From the NCBI GenBank assembly GCA_964458325.1, contig CAYWIM010000088.1, positions 1 to 18,667 on the forward strand: 18,667 nt of DNA, written 5' to 3'. The first letter of the stretch is position 1; each line of letters opens with the position of its first letter. Made by a program: the position numbers and the translations under genes. This DNA is from JAGMXM01 sp964458325 (GTDB taxonomy: Bacteria > Verrucomicrobiota > Verrucomicrobiia > Limisphaerales > UBA1319). This document shows, piece after piece, positions 7,481 to 15,574 of this stretch. Below the pieces are notes generated by a model that was given only the letters and a program-made list of their open reading frames with translations, searched no databases and had not been told where the DNA came from.

Positions 7481-8131
7481 ATGTCCGACGTGTTTCCCAA
7501 ATGGACCAACCGGCTCCCTCTGAACATCGCGGCGGGGTTGGCCATTGCCGCGACGGCCGTCGTGGCCGGGTTCGGGTATTATTTCACGCCGAAATACACG
7601 CGGGTGGGGTATCAGCCCATCCAGCCGGTCCCCTACTCGCATGCGACGCACGTCGAGCAACTGGGCATCGATTGCCGGTATTGCCACACCGGAGTCGAGC
7701 GCTCGTGGTTCGCAAGCCTGCCGGATTCATCCCGATGCATGAACTGCCACCGCCAGGTCCTGGCTGACGACGCCCGCCTGGCTCCGCTGCGAGACGGCAC
7801 CCAAACCGGCGCCCCAGTCGCTTGGATCCAAATCCATCGGACGCCCGATTACGTCTATTTCCATCACGCAGCCCATCTCCGCAGAGGCGTGAGCTGCCTC
7901 CATTGCCATGGGCGGGTCGACCAATTCGAGGAGGTCCGCCATGACCAGCCGCTGAGCATGAGTTTCTGCCTTGAATGCCACCGCCGTCCCGAAGCCTATC
8001 TGCGCTCGCTCGACCAGGTCTATAACCTGGGCTGGAACGCCGATCCCATCCTCCAGAAGGACCAAGGCCGGCGGCTGGCGCAGGAAGCCGGCATACGGCC
8101 GCCCCTCAGCTGCTCCGGATGCCACCGATGA
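7481..8131 (+). CDS. actA: Alternative complex III subunit ActA, pentaheme cytochrome c
   Basis: This is a membrane-anchored periplasmic multiheme cytochrome of alternative complex III, which passes electrons from the Fe-S subunit ActB towards the cytochrome or oxidase acceptor. The 216-residue protein has one N-terminal membrane helix (about residues 14-34) and five CxxCH heme sites beginning at Cys65, Cys86, Cys139, Cys163 and Cys211, the usual pentaheme count for ActA. Further histidines between them (YSHATH, YVYFHHAAH) are candidates for distal heme ligands. ATG 7481 was chosen because it places the helix correctly. The frame stays open back into the tRNA, but that part is not coding. There is no strong ribosome binding site. 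It is the first gene of the operon, and its stop overlaps the actB start by 4 bases. No confident promoter is visible between the tRNA and this gene. Confidence 0.94.
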   Translation: MSDVFPKWTNRLPLNIAAGLAIAATAVVAGFGYYFTPKYTRVGYQPIQPVPYSHATHVEQLGIDCRYCHTGVERSWFASLPDSSRCMNCHRQVLADDARLAPLRDGTQTGAPVAWIQIHRTPDYVYFHHAAHLRRGVSCLHCHGRVDQFEEVRHDQPLSMSFCLECHRRPEAYLRSLDQVYNLGWNADPILQKDQGRRLAQEAGIRPPLSCSGCHR

Positions 8132-11100
8132 AGAACGACGCGCCAGCCCGCCCAGCAACGCTGACCGGACCACGCTACTGGCGGAGCCTGGATGAGCTCG
8201 CCCGGACACCATCCTTTCAGCAATGGCTGCGAGGCGAGTTCCCCGCTGGCGCGGAAGCTCTCGAACACCCCGTATCGCGCCGGCGATTTCTCGAGATCAT
8301 GTCGGCGTCTTTCCTGCTGGCCGGGCTTGGCTTGGGCGGCGCGGGCTGCCGCCGGCCCGAAGAGACCATCCTGCCGTTCTCGAAGATCCCGGATGGATAC
8401 GCCCACGGCGTTGCCCAATATTACGCCACGGCCATGCCCATCCGCGGTTCCGCCATCCCCCTGCTGGTCAAGACGCTCGAAGGACGACCGGTGAAGATCG
8501 AGGGCAACCCTCTCCATCCTCAGGGCCGGACGGGCACCGACGCATTCGCTCAGGCCTCGATCCTGAACCTGTACGATCCCGACCGGCTCCGGCGATTCAC
8601 GCGGCAGAGTCAAACCGTGGCCCCGGCGGCAACGATCGATTTCCTTTCGAGCCGGGCCCGGGAATGGATCGAGCGGCGGGGATCCGGCCTGGCCATCCTC
8701 GAGGGACGCGGCAGCTCGCCCTCGCGCGAGCGCATCGAGCGCCTGCTGCGCCGCCGGTATCCCGAGGCACGCTGGTACATCCATGAGCCGATCGATCTCC
8801 AGATCGCACATGCATCCGCCGCGATGGCGTTTGGCCGGCCCTTGACCCCGGCGTATCGAATGGACCTGGCCCGGCGAATCGTTTCCTTCGATGCCGATTT
8901 TCTCGGGACGGAGGAGGACGCCCACCAATGGATCCATCAGTACGCCCGAGGACGCCAGGTCAGTGCGGACGGGCGCGACCCGGCCCGGCTTTATGTCCTC
9001 GAGTCGCTGATGACCCTGACTGGCGCCAGCGCCGATCATCGGCTCCGGCTCGATCCGGCCCGAATACCCGCCGCAGCCGCGCGATTGGGGTGGGAGGTCC
9101 ACAAGCGGGCGGGGTGGGCCCCAGACGATGAAGCCGCCGCGCTGCGCACCCTCGCCGACTCTTACGCGGATCCGAACTCCTGGTGCGCCGAATGCGCCCG
9201 AGATCTGGTGGAATCGCAGGGGCAATGCCTCGTTCTCGCCGGCCATCGCCAGCCGATGGCGGTCCATCTGATGGCCTGGTCACTCAACCATCGGCTGGGC
9301 AACATCGGACGGACGGTCCATGCGCGGCCCGCTCCGGCAGCGGCCGACAAGGAGGGATTGCCCGAGCTTGCCGCCCGGCTGCGGGACGGCCGGATCGATG
9401 CCCTGGTCATTCTCGATGGCAATCCCGCCTATTCGGCCCCTGCCGATCTTGATTGGCGATCGGCCCAGCGCATGGCGCGCACCGTGATCCGGCTGGCCGC
9501 ATCCGAGGATGAGACATCGGCTGCGTGCGACTGGCAGATCCCGGCGCTGCATTTCCTCGAATCGTGGGGCGACGCGCGGACCGGCGATGGCACGGTGACA
9601 TCGGTTCAGCAGCTAATCCAGCCGCTGTTTGGCGGCGCCAGCGGCAAGGACGGAGGGTGGACCGATCTTGAGTTTCTGGCCCGGGTCGGAGGCCTCGAGG
9701 AGCGGCGGCCCCGCGAGATCGTGCGCCAGACCATCCGCGAGCTCGCCGGATCCGACGATCCCGACCGCCAGTGGCGCCAGTACCTCCATGACGGCTTCCT
9801 GGCCGGCAGCACGCCTGCGCCCGTGAGCGTCTCATGGCAGCCGGGAGCCGCCCTCGACTGCTGGCACAGTGCCGCCGGCCCGCTGGCAGCCCAGGCCGCC
9901 GCACCCGGCTTGCAGGTCGTCTTTCACCGCGATTACTCCGTCGACGACGGCCGCTACATCAACAACGGCTGGCTCCAGGAAATGCCCGATCCCATCACCA
10001 AGCTCACCTGGGAAAACGCCATCCTCATTAGCCCGCGAACGGCGCGCCTCCAAAAGCTGGCCCATTTCGACCGGATCGAAATCGCCCTCCGGGGACGGAT
10101 GGTCGAGGGGCCGGTTTGGATCCAGCCGGGCATGGCCGACAACACGCTGGGCCTCGCCCTCGGATACGGACGCGAGAGAACCGGCCGCGTGGGCGCCGGC
10201 AGCGGCTTCAACGCCTACCGCCTCAGGACCGCCGCCGCGCTCCACTCCGACACGGGGGCTCAGATCCGCCTCGTGCGCCGTCTCGACGTAAAGGATCGCA
10301 TTGCCTGCACCCAGGACCATGGGGCGCTCGAAGGACGGCCGATCATGCGCGAGGCCAACCTCGATCAGTTCCGCGCGCATCCCGACTTCGCATCCAACGG
10401 GATGACGCTCGAGGCGCATCGGCCGCCGGACGCATCCTTGTATTCGCACCCGCCGCTGACCGGCCTCCACCAGTGGGGGATGGCGGTGGACTTGAACGCC
10501 TGCGTCGGCTGCTCCGCCTGCGTCCTGGCCTGCCAGAGCGAAAACAACGTCCCGATCGTCGGACGCGGCCAGGTGGCGCGCGGACGCGAGATGCATTGGC
10601 TGCGCATCGACCGATATTACGCCGGCCCCCCGGACCGGCCGCTGGACGAGCAGGGCGACGATCCGCAAGTCGTCTTTCAGCCCATGATGTGCCAGCAGTG
10701 CGAGCATGCCCCGTGCGAATACGTCTGCCCCGTCAACGCCACCGTCCATGACGAGGAAGGCCTCAACGTCATGGCCTACAATCGCTGCGTCGGGACGCGA
10801 TACTGCGCCAACAACTGCCCCTACAAGGTCCGTCGGTTCAACTTCTTCGATTACCATCGGCGGCCGCTCGACCAACTCTATCGCGGGCCGCTCGCCGCGA
10901 AGGCGCCGGACGAGCGGGATCTCATGCAGTGGGTGCGCAATCCGGATGTGACGGTGCGGATGCGGGGCGTCATGGAAAAGTGCACCTACTGCGTGCAGCG
11001 GATCCAGCAGGCCAAGATCGAGCGAAAGATCGCCGCCGGCAGCTCCGGAGACGTCAAGGTGCCCGACGGCGCGATCGTTCCCGCCTGCGCCGAGGCCTGC

Positions 11101-11391
11101 CCGGCCGAGGCAATCGTCTTTGGCGACCTGTCCGATCCCAACAGCCGGCTGTCGGAGCTCCGCAATCACGCGCGAAGCTATCGAGTGCTCGAGTTCCTCG
11201 ATATCCGGCCGCGCACCTCTTATCTCGCCCGGATTCGCAATCCCAACAGCCGCATGCCGGACTGGCACGAGCATCCATTGAGCCTCGAGGATTCCACGCG
11301 GCGTCCAGGGGGCGGGCGGTCGGGCCGGCAGGAGCCGGCCGGAGGCCCGAACCGCCCGCCGCCGGCAGGAAGCCCGGGAGGAGGAGGCTGA
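8128..11391 (+). CDS. actB: Alternative complex III subunit ActB, molybdopterin-oxidoreductase-like/Fe-S fusion
   Basis: This is the large periplasmic subunit of alternative complex III (1087 residues). The N-terminus is the extended Tat targeting domain of this family (YWRSLDELARTPSFQQWL), then Ser-Arg-Arg-Arg-Phe-Leu at about 50-55 and a hydrophobic stretch. Residues of about 70-730 resemble a molybdopterin oxidoreductase; in known ActB this domain carries no molybdenum cofactor. The C-terminal ferredoxin-like part has 15 cysteines arranged for four clusters: 792/795/798/802, 855/858/863/867, 887/893/897 and 952/955 with 987/991. This agrees with the three [4Fe-4S] and one [3Fe-4S] clusters described for the complex. 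ATG 8128 is preferred over the in-frame ATG 8119 because it gives the ATGA overlap with actA seen at other junctions here. The last 30 residues are Gly/Pro/Arg-rich. The stop overlaps the actC start by one base. Confidence 0.95.
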   Translation: MKNDAPARPATLTGPRYWRSLDELARTPSFQQWLRGEFPAGAEALEHPVSRRRFLEIMSASFLLAGLGLGGAGCRRPEETILPFSKIPDGYAHGVAQYYATAMPIRGSAIPLLVKTLEGRPVKIEGNPLHPQGRTGTDAFAQASILNLYDPDRLRRFTRQSQTVAPAATIDFLSSRAREWIERRGSGLAILEGRGSSPSRERIERLLRRRYPEARWYIHEPIDLQIAHASAAMAFGRPLTPAYRMDLARRIVSFDADFLGTEEDAHQWIHQYARGRQVSADGRDPARLYVLESLMTLTGASADHRLRLDPARIPAAAARLGWEVHKRAGWAPDDEAAALRTLADSYADPNSWCAECARDLVESQGQCLVLAGHRQPMAVHLMAWSLNHRLGNIGRTVHARPAPAAADKEGLPELAARLRDGRIDALVILDGNPAYSAPADLDWRSAQRMARTVIRLAASEDETSAACDWQIPALHFLESWGDARTGDGTVTSVQQLIQPLFGGASGKDGGWTDLEFLARVGGLEERRPREIVRQTIRELAGSDDPDRQWRQYLHDGFLAGSTPAPVSVSWQPGAALDCWHSAAGPLAAQAAAPGLQVVFHRDYSVDDGRYINNGWLQEMPDPITKLTWENAILISPRTARLQKLAHFDRIEIALRGRMVEGPVWIQPGMADNTLGLALGYGRERTGRVGAGSGFNAYRLRTAAALHSDTGAQIRLVRRLDVKDRIACTQDHGALEGRPIMREANLDQFRAHPDFASNGMTLEAHRPPDASLYSHPPLTGLHQWGMAVDLNACVGCSACVLACQSENNVPIVGRGQVARGREMHWLRIDRYYAGPPDRPLDEQGDDPQVVFQPMMCQQCEHAPCEYVCPVNATVHDEEGLNVMAYNRCVGTRYCANNCPYKVRRFNFFDYHRRPLDQLYRGPLAAKAPDERDLMQWVRNPDVTVRMRGVMEKCTYCVQRIQQAKIERKIAAGSSGDVKVPDGAIVPACAEACPAEAIVFGDLSDPNSRLSELRNHARSYRVLEFLDIRPRTSYLARIRNPNSRMPDWHEHPLSLEDSTRRPGGGRSGRQEPAGGPNRPPPAGSPGGGG

Positions 11392-12818
11392 TGGGGACGC
11401 CCCGAAGCCAGCCCTGGCTCGCCCCGGATCCGCCCGCCGAGCTTGCGCGCCCGCCGCTGATCCTTAACCGCCGCGGGACGGCTTGGATCTCCGACAAGGT
11501 ATCCGCCATCGTCGAAGGGCGTGCGCCGCGGTGGTGGTGGGCGGCCTTCCTGCCCAGCGCGGGCCTCACCGCCCTGTGCTTCGCGATGATCGCCTACCTG
11601 ATCTCGACCGGCATCGGCGTCTGGGGCCTGGACTGCACGGTCGGATGGGCGTGGGACATCACCAACTTCGTGTTCTGGATCGGCATCGGCCACGCGGGCA
11701 CTCTGATCTCGGCCATCCTCTTTCTGCTCCGCCAGCAATGGCGGACGTCCATCAGCCGGGCGGCGGAGGCGATGACGCTCTTCGCGGTGATCTGCGCTGC
11801 GATCTTCCCGGTGATCCACCTCGGGCGGCCCTGGGATTTCTGGTGGCTGTTCCCGATCCCCAACGCCAACGCCATCTGGCCCCAGTTCCGATCGCCGCTG
11901 ACATGGGATGTCTTCGCCATCTCGACCTATTTCATCGTGTCGCTGATGTTCTGGTATGTCGGCATGATCCCCGATCTGGCGACGCTCCGCGACCGCGCCA
12001 GGACTCGATCCCGGAAGTTCGTCTACGGCCTGCTGGCGATGGGCTGGATGGGCTCGATCCGCCACTGGCGCCATTACGAGAAGGCCTACCTTCTCCTGGC
12101 TGGATTGAGCACGCCGCTGGTCCTCTCGGTCCATAGCATCGTGTCGTTCGATTTCGCCGTGTCCCTGGTCCCGGGCTGGCACACGACAATCTTCCCGCCT
12201 TACTTCGTGGCCGGGGCCATCTTCTCCGGAATGGCCATGGTCCTGACCCTGCTGATCCCCATCCGGACCTTGTGCGGGCTCGAGGATGTCATCACCGTGC
12301 TGCATGTCGACCGGATGGGCAAGGTCCTCCTGGCCGCGGGATCGATGGTCGGCTATGCCTATGCCGTCGAGTGGTTCATGGCGCGGTACGGCGGCAGCCC
12401 GAACGAGATCTTCGCCTGGGAAAACCGCGCGTTCGGCCCCTACGCGTGGGCCTACTGGACCATGCTGGCCTGCAACGTGATTTCGCCCCAGCTCCTCTGG
12501 TTCCGGCGCGTCCGCCGGTCCATGGGCGCTGTGTTCCTGCTGTCGATCGCCGTGAACGTCGGCATGTGGCTCGAACGGTTCGTCATCATCGTGACATCGC
12601 TGCATCGGGATTTCCTGCCGTCGAGCTGGAGCTACTTCCGGCCCACCCTGGTCGATATCGGGACCTTGGCAGGATCGCTGGGCTTGTTCCTGACCCTGTT
12701 CCTGCTCTTCATCCGCTTCTTGCCAATGATCGCCATGGCCGAGATCAAAGGCGCCGCGGCGCGGGGCGACGCCCACGCACACAGGGATCCCGATCCATCC
12801 GGAGGGCCATCCCGATGA
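11391..12818 (+). CDS. actC: Alternative complex III subunit ActC, NrfD/PsrC-type quinol-oxidising membrane protein
   Basis: This 475-residue, roughly ten-helix membrane protein belongs to the NrfD/PsrC family. In alternative complex III it holds the menaquinol oxidation site near the periplasmic face and touches ActB. Conserved stretches seen are GWAWDITNFVFWIGIGHAGT, FPVIHLGRPWDFWW with His143, SPLTWDVFAISTY with Asp173, and SIVSFDFAVSLVPGWHTTIF. The His143-Asp173 spacing of 30 matches the quinol-site His/Asp pair that I recall for the Rhodothermus complex. The start is supported by an exceptionally strong ribosome binding site, GGAGGAGGAGG (11377-11387), placed inside the end of actB. TGATG joins the two genes and ATGA joins actC to actD. 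Confidence 0.94.
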   Translation: MGTPRSQPWLAPDPPAELARPPLILNRRGTAWISDKVSAIVEGRAPRWWWAAFLPSAGLTALCFAMIAYLISTGIGVWGLDCTVGWAWDITNFVFWIGIGHAGTLISAILFLLRQQWRTSISRAAEAMTLFAVICAAIFPVIHLGRPWDFWWLFPIPNANAIWPQFRSPLTWDVFAISTYFIVSLMFWYVGMIPDLATLRDRARTRSRKFVYGLLAMGWMGSIRHWRHYEKAYLLLAGLSTPLVLSVHSIVSFDFAVSLVPGWHTTIFPPYFVAGAIFSGMAMVLTLLIPIRTLCGLEDVITVLHVDRMGKVLLAAGSMVGYAYAVEWFMARYGGSPNEIFAWENRAFGPYAWAYWTMLACNVISPQLLWFRRVRRSMGAVFLLSIAVNVGMWLERFVIIVTSLHRDFLPSSWSYFRPTLVDIGTLAGSLGLFLTLFLLFIRFLPMIAMAEIKGAAARGDAHAHRDPDPSGGPSR

Positions 12819-13369
12819 GCGAGGCTCCCGTCCGGTACGGATTGCTGGCCGAATTCGCCACGGCCGATCAGGTCAAGGCGGCCGCGAGGCGCGTCCGGCA
12901 AGCGGGTTACTCGCAATGGGATGTTTTTGCGCCGTGGCCGATCCGCGGCCTGGACGACGCGATGGGGCTGCGTCGGTCGCCCGTGGGCTGGTTCGTGTTC
13001 GCCGGCGGCGCATTGGGGCTGGCCGCAGGCATGGCGATGGTCTGGTTCATGAACCAGCACGATTACCCGCTGGCTGTCGGCGGCAAACCGATGTTCAGCC
13101 CTTGGTTCGCGCTTCCGGTCGCCTTCGAGCTCACCATTCTCTTCGGAGCCCTGGCGGCTTTTCTGGCAATGTTCGTCCTGACCCGGCTGCCGCGCTGGCA
13201 CCATCCCCTGCTCCAGACGCCGCGGTTCGCTCGAGCGACCCATGATCGGTTCTTTCTTGTCATCGAATCCAGCGATCCGCAATTTGCCGCGGATCGAACC
13301 CGGCAATTCCTCGAGTCGCTCGAGTGCGTCCATGTGGAAACCGTATGGGAGGATCCATGCGACACATGA
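12815..13369 (+). CDS. actD: Alternative complex III subunit ActD (DUF3341)
   Basis: The 184-residue DUF3341 protein is a peripheral, two-helix subunit of alternative complex III. The N-terminal domain (YGLLAEFATADQVKAAARRVR...GYSQWDVFAPWPIRGLDDAMGL) is the family hallmark. Two membrane helices follow (about 63-85 and 107-130), with a short conserved C-terminal domain ending in a Cys-Asp-Thr tail. In solved complexes ActD sits on the cytoplasmic side next to ActC and ActF and has no cofactor. GGAGG at 12801-12805 with a 9-base spacer supports ATG 12815. It overlaps actC by 4 bases and actE by 13 bases. Confidence 0.93.
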   Translation: MSEAPVRYGLLAEFATADQVKAAARRVRQAGYSQWDVFAPWPIRGLDDAMGLRRSPVGWFVFAGGALGLAAGMAMVWFMNQHDYPLAVGGKPMFSPWFALPVAFELTILFGALAAFLAMFVLTRLPRWHHPLLQTPRFARATHDRFFLVIESSDPQFAADRTRQFLESLECVHVETVWEDPCDT

Positions 13370-13971
13370 TGTTGATGCTGGGGCTGGCGGTGGTGCTGGT
13401 GCTGAGCGTGGCCGGCCCGCGGGGATGCGCCTCGCGAAGACCGCCCATCGAGATCGTTCCCGACATGGACCGCCAGCCCAAGCTGCGCCCCCAAGCGCAA
13501 AGCCCTCTGTTCCCCGACGGCCGCAGCTCTCGTCCGCCCGTCGAGGGGACAATCGCCCGCCAAGCGGCTTGGGACGATTCGCCCGAGAACACCGGCCGAG
13601 ATCGGGGAACGACCAACGATGTCGTGGTCCTGCCGGTGCCGGTAACCTCCTCCCTCCTGGAGCGCGGCCAGGAGCGATTCGGCATTCATTGCCAGCCCTG
13701 CCATGGCCCGCTTGGAGATGGCCGCGGCATCACCAGCCGATACGGGATGATCCCCGCCGCCAATTTCCATGACCCGCGCCTGGTCCGAATGGCCGATGGC
13801 GAGTGGTTCCGCGTCATCACCGAAGGCAGAAATCAGATGGCCGCGTATGCGTCCCAGGTCCCGGCGCCGGACCGCTGGGCCATCGTCGCATTCCTCCGCG
13901 CCCTCGAGCGCAGCCGCCTCGGCACCGTCGAGGACATCCCTGAACCGCTCCGAGCGGAATGGAGAAAATAA
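13357..13971 (+). CDS. actE: Alternative complex III subunit ActE, monoheme cytochrome c lipoprotein
   Basis: The 204-residue periplasmic monoheme cytochrome has a heme site at Cys112-Gln-Pro-Cys115-His116. The likely axial Met161 lies in NQMAAYASQVPAPDRWAIVAFL, the usual ActE C-terminal pattern. A short hydrophobic leader ends at Cys24, followed by PPIEIVPDMDRQPK, the segment that follows the lipid-carrying cysteine in other ActE proteins. The residues before Cys24 (Pro-Arg-Gly) are not a good lipobox, which is unusual. GGGAGG (13347-13352) supports ATG 13357 over earlier in-frame starts. The first 13 bases overlap actD. The protein probably relays electrons from ActA to the oxidase or a soluble carrier. 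Confidence 0.93.
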   Translation: MRHMMLMLGLAVVLVLSVAGPRGCASRRPPIEIVPDMDRQPKLRPQAQSPLFPDGRSSRPPVEGTIARQAAWDDSPENTGRDRGTTNDVVVLPVPVTSSLLERGQERFGIHCQPCHGPLGDGRGITSRYGMIPAANFHDPRLVRMADGEWFRVITEGRNQMAAYASQVPAPDRWAIVAFLRALERSRLGTVEDIPEPLRAEWRK

Positions 13972-13974
13972 ACT

Positions 13975-15207
13975 GTGAGCCCGAAAACGCCATCGCCGGA
14001 AATGCCCGGCGCGGGATCGATCTGGACCCGCGCATGGCCGGTGTGCGCCGCGGTCGCCATCCTGGCCGGCGCAGCGGCGGGGATCGGCTGGGCGCGCGAT
14101 CCGCGCGAGTTTGGCTTTTCGTATCTGCTGGCGTTCATGTTCTTTCTGAGCCTGGGATTGGGCGCGCTGTTCCTGGTCATGCTCCACCATCTGGTCGATG
14201 CGGGTTGGTCGGCGCCGATCCGGCGCGTCCTCGAGCACCTGGCCATGCTGGCGCCCGCGCTGGCCGTGTTGTTCGTGCCGATTGCCATCGTCGCGCCCCA
14301 TGTCTACCCGTGGCTGGCCATGACGGATCATCCCGACGCCGCGCTCGAGTCCAAGCGGTGGTTCCTGAATCCGGCCTTCTTCTATGCGCGCGCGCTGGCA
14401 TATTTTGCGATCTGGAGCCTGCTGGCCTGGAGGCTGCGGGCATGGTCCCTGCGCCAGGACCGGTCCGGCGCCGCCGAATGCACCCGCCGGATGCGGCGCT
14501 GGTCGGCGGCAGGCATGTTCCTGTTCGCGATCACGGTGACGCTGGCGGCAATCGACTGGATGAAATCGCTCCAGCATCAGTGGTCCTCGACCATCTACGG
14601 CGTTCTCTTCTTCGCGGGAAGCGTCTGGGCAACGCTGGCGTGGATCTTCCTGGCGGCGGCGGTCCTGTGCCGGATCGGCCCGCTCCGCCAGGTCGTGCAT
14701 GCGCCGCTATTCCACGACATCGGCGTCCTGCTCCTGGCGTTCACGCTCTTTTATGCCTACATCCATTTCTCCCAGTACTTCCTCATCTGGACTGCCCATA
14801 TCCCCGAGGAGACGTTCTGGTATGCGCAGCGCGGCGCCGGCGGCTGGCGGAGCATCGGCCTGTGGATCGTGTTCGGCCATTTTTTGGCGCCGTTCCTCCT
14901 CCTGCTGCGGATCGACGCCAAACAGAGCATGGCCCTGATGCTGCCGCTCTGCGGGTGGGCGTTGCTGATGCATTACCTCGATCTGGCCTATCACATCATG
15001 CCGGTGCTGCGGCCGGATGGATTCCGAATCACAGGGCTGGACATTGCTTGCCTGCTGGCCATCGACGGCGCGATGGGGGCCATCTTCGCGCTGTTCATGA
15101 GCCGTCATCCGGCCTATCCCATTCGCGATCCGCGGCTCCAGGAGGCGCTCGCCGGCGCCGAACCGCCGCCAGTCTCCGCCCCCGAGACAGCCGCCGAGGA
15201 TGCATGA
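13975..15207 (+). CDS. actF: Alternative complex III subunit ActF, NrfD-like membrane protein
   Basis: This 410-residue, roughly ten-helix membrane subunit is a distant NrfD relative of ActC that lacks the quinol-site residues and supports proton movement or structure in alternative complex III. Typical stretches are GFSYLLAFMFFLSLGLGALF, WLAMTDHPDA, IDWMKSLQHQWSSTIYGVLF, FHDIGVLLLAFTLFYAYIHF SQY (read as one segment) and MHYLDLAYHIMPV. I use the GTG start at 13975 because GGAG (13961-13964) precedes it by ten bases and the encoded MSPKTPSPE leader fits; no in-frame ATG gives a complete first helix. It begins three bases after the actE stop. Its stop overlaps the next gene by eight bases. Confidence 0.92.
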   Translation: MSPKTPSPEMPGAGSIWTRAWPVCAAVAILAGAAAGIGWARDPREFGFSYLLAFMFFLSLGLGALFLVMLHHLVDAGWSAPIRRVLEHLAMLAPALAVLFVPIAIVAPHVYPWLAMTDHPDAALESKRWFLNPAFFYARALAYFAIWSLLAWRLRAWSLRQDRSGAAECTRRMRRWSAAGMFLFAITVTLAAIDWMKSLQHQWSSTIYGVLFFAGSVWATLAWIFLAAAVLCRIGPLRQVVHAPLFHDIGVLLLAFTLFYAYIHFSQYFLIWTAHIPEETFWYAQRGAGGWRSIGLWIVFGHFLAPFLLLLRIDAKQSMALMLPLCGWALLMHYLDLAYHIMPVLRPDGFRITGLDIACLLAIDGAMGAIFALFMSRHPAYPIRDPRLQEALAGAEPPPVSAPETAAEDA

Positions 15208-15574
15208 CCCACTCGAAATGAAAACCCACCTCTCTCCTCCAGCCGGCCTGGCCATCCGCATCGCGGGTTTCCTGGCCCTGTTTCTCTTGTTTGGAGCGAT
15301 CCTCGCGGCGATGCGGCCTTGGGCACGGCCGCGAGGCGTGGACGCCACCCGGATCAACCAGCGCCGGACGGATCTCGCGGAGATCCAGGCCCGAGCCCGC
15401 GAAGAGCTCACCCGTTACGCGTTCCTCGATCCGGCCAAGGGGATCGTCCGGCTGCCCATCGCCCGCGCAATGGAATTGGTCTGCCAGGAATGGCAGCAGC
15501 CGGCGGCGGCGCGATCGAACCTTCTGGCGCGGCTCGAAAAGGCCCTCGCACCCGCACCCAATCCATACGAATGA
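15200..15574 (+). CDS. Small one-helix membrane protein of the ACIII-oxidase cluster, function unknown
   Basis: The 124-residue protein has a single N-terminal membrane helix (about residues 16-38) and a non-cytoplasmic tail with a charged helix (RINQRRTDLAEIQARAREEL). The tail also holds a conserved-looking motif YAFLDPAKGIVRLPIARAM (residues 73-91). I recall similar 'W/F-x-D-xx-KGxVRIPIxxAM' stretches in small proteins next to oxidase or SCO genes in Acidobacteriota and Planctomycetota, but know no assigned role. Its place between actF and the oxidase suggests a small subunit or assembly factor joining the two complexes; this is inference. Two starts are possible: ATG 15200 (used; overlaps actF) or ATG 15218, and neither has a good ribosome binding site. 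The stop overlaps the oxidase start as ATGA. Confidence 0.75.
   Translation: MHDPLEMKTHLSPPAGLAIRIAGFLALFLLFGAILAAMRPWARPRGVDATRINQRRTDLAEIQARAREELTRYAFLDPAKGIVRLPIARAMELVCQEWQQPAAARSNLLARLEKALAPAPNPYE

Noticed and set aside
5540..7687. 715-codon leftward open frame opposite the glycosidase
   Set aside because: It is antisense to a clearly recognisable protein and crosses the tRNA gene; no recognisable domain.
8128..8356. ActB leader as a lipoprotein signal (Cys after GGAG)
   Set aside because: The twin-arginine motif is clear, but the residues before Cys do not make a lipobox, so only Tat export is claimed.
9832..11274. 480-codon leftward open frame opposite actB
   Set aside because: Shadow of the Fe-S domain of ActB; composition is atypical and no motif is present. 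The same applies to 8020-9267, 11220-12782, 13063-14700 and 15748-16974 on the minus strand.
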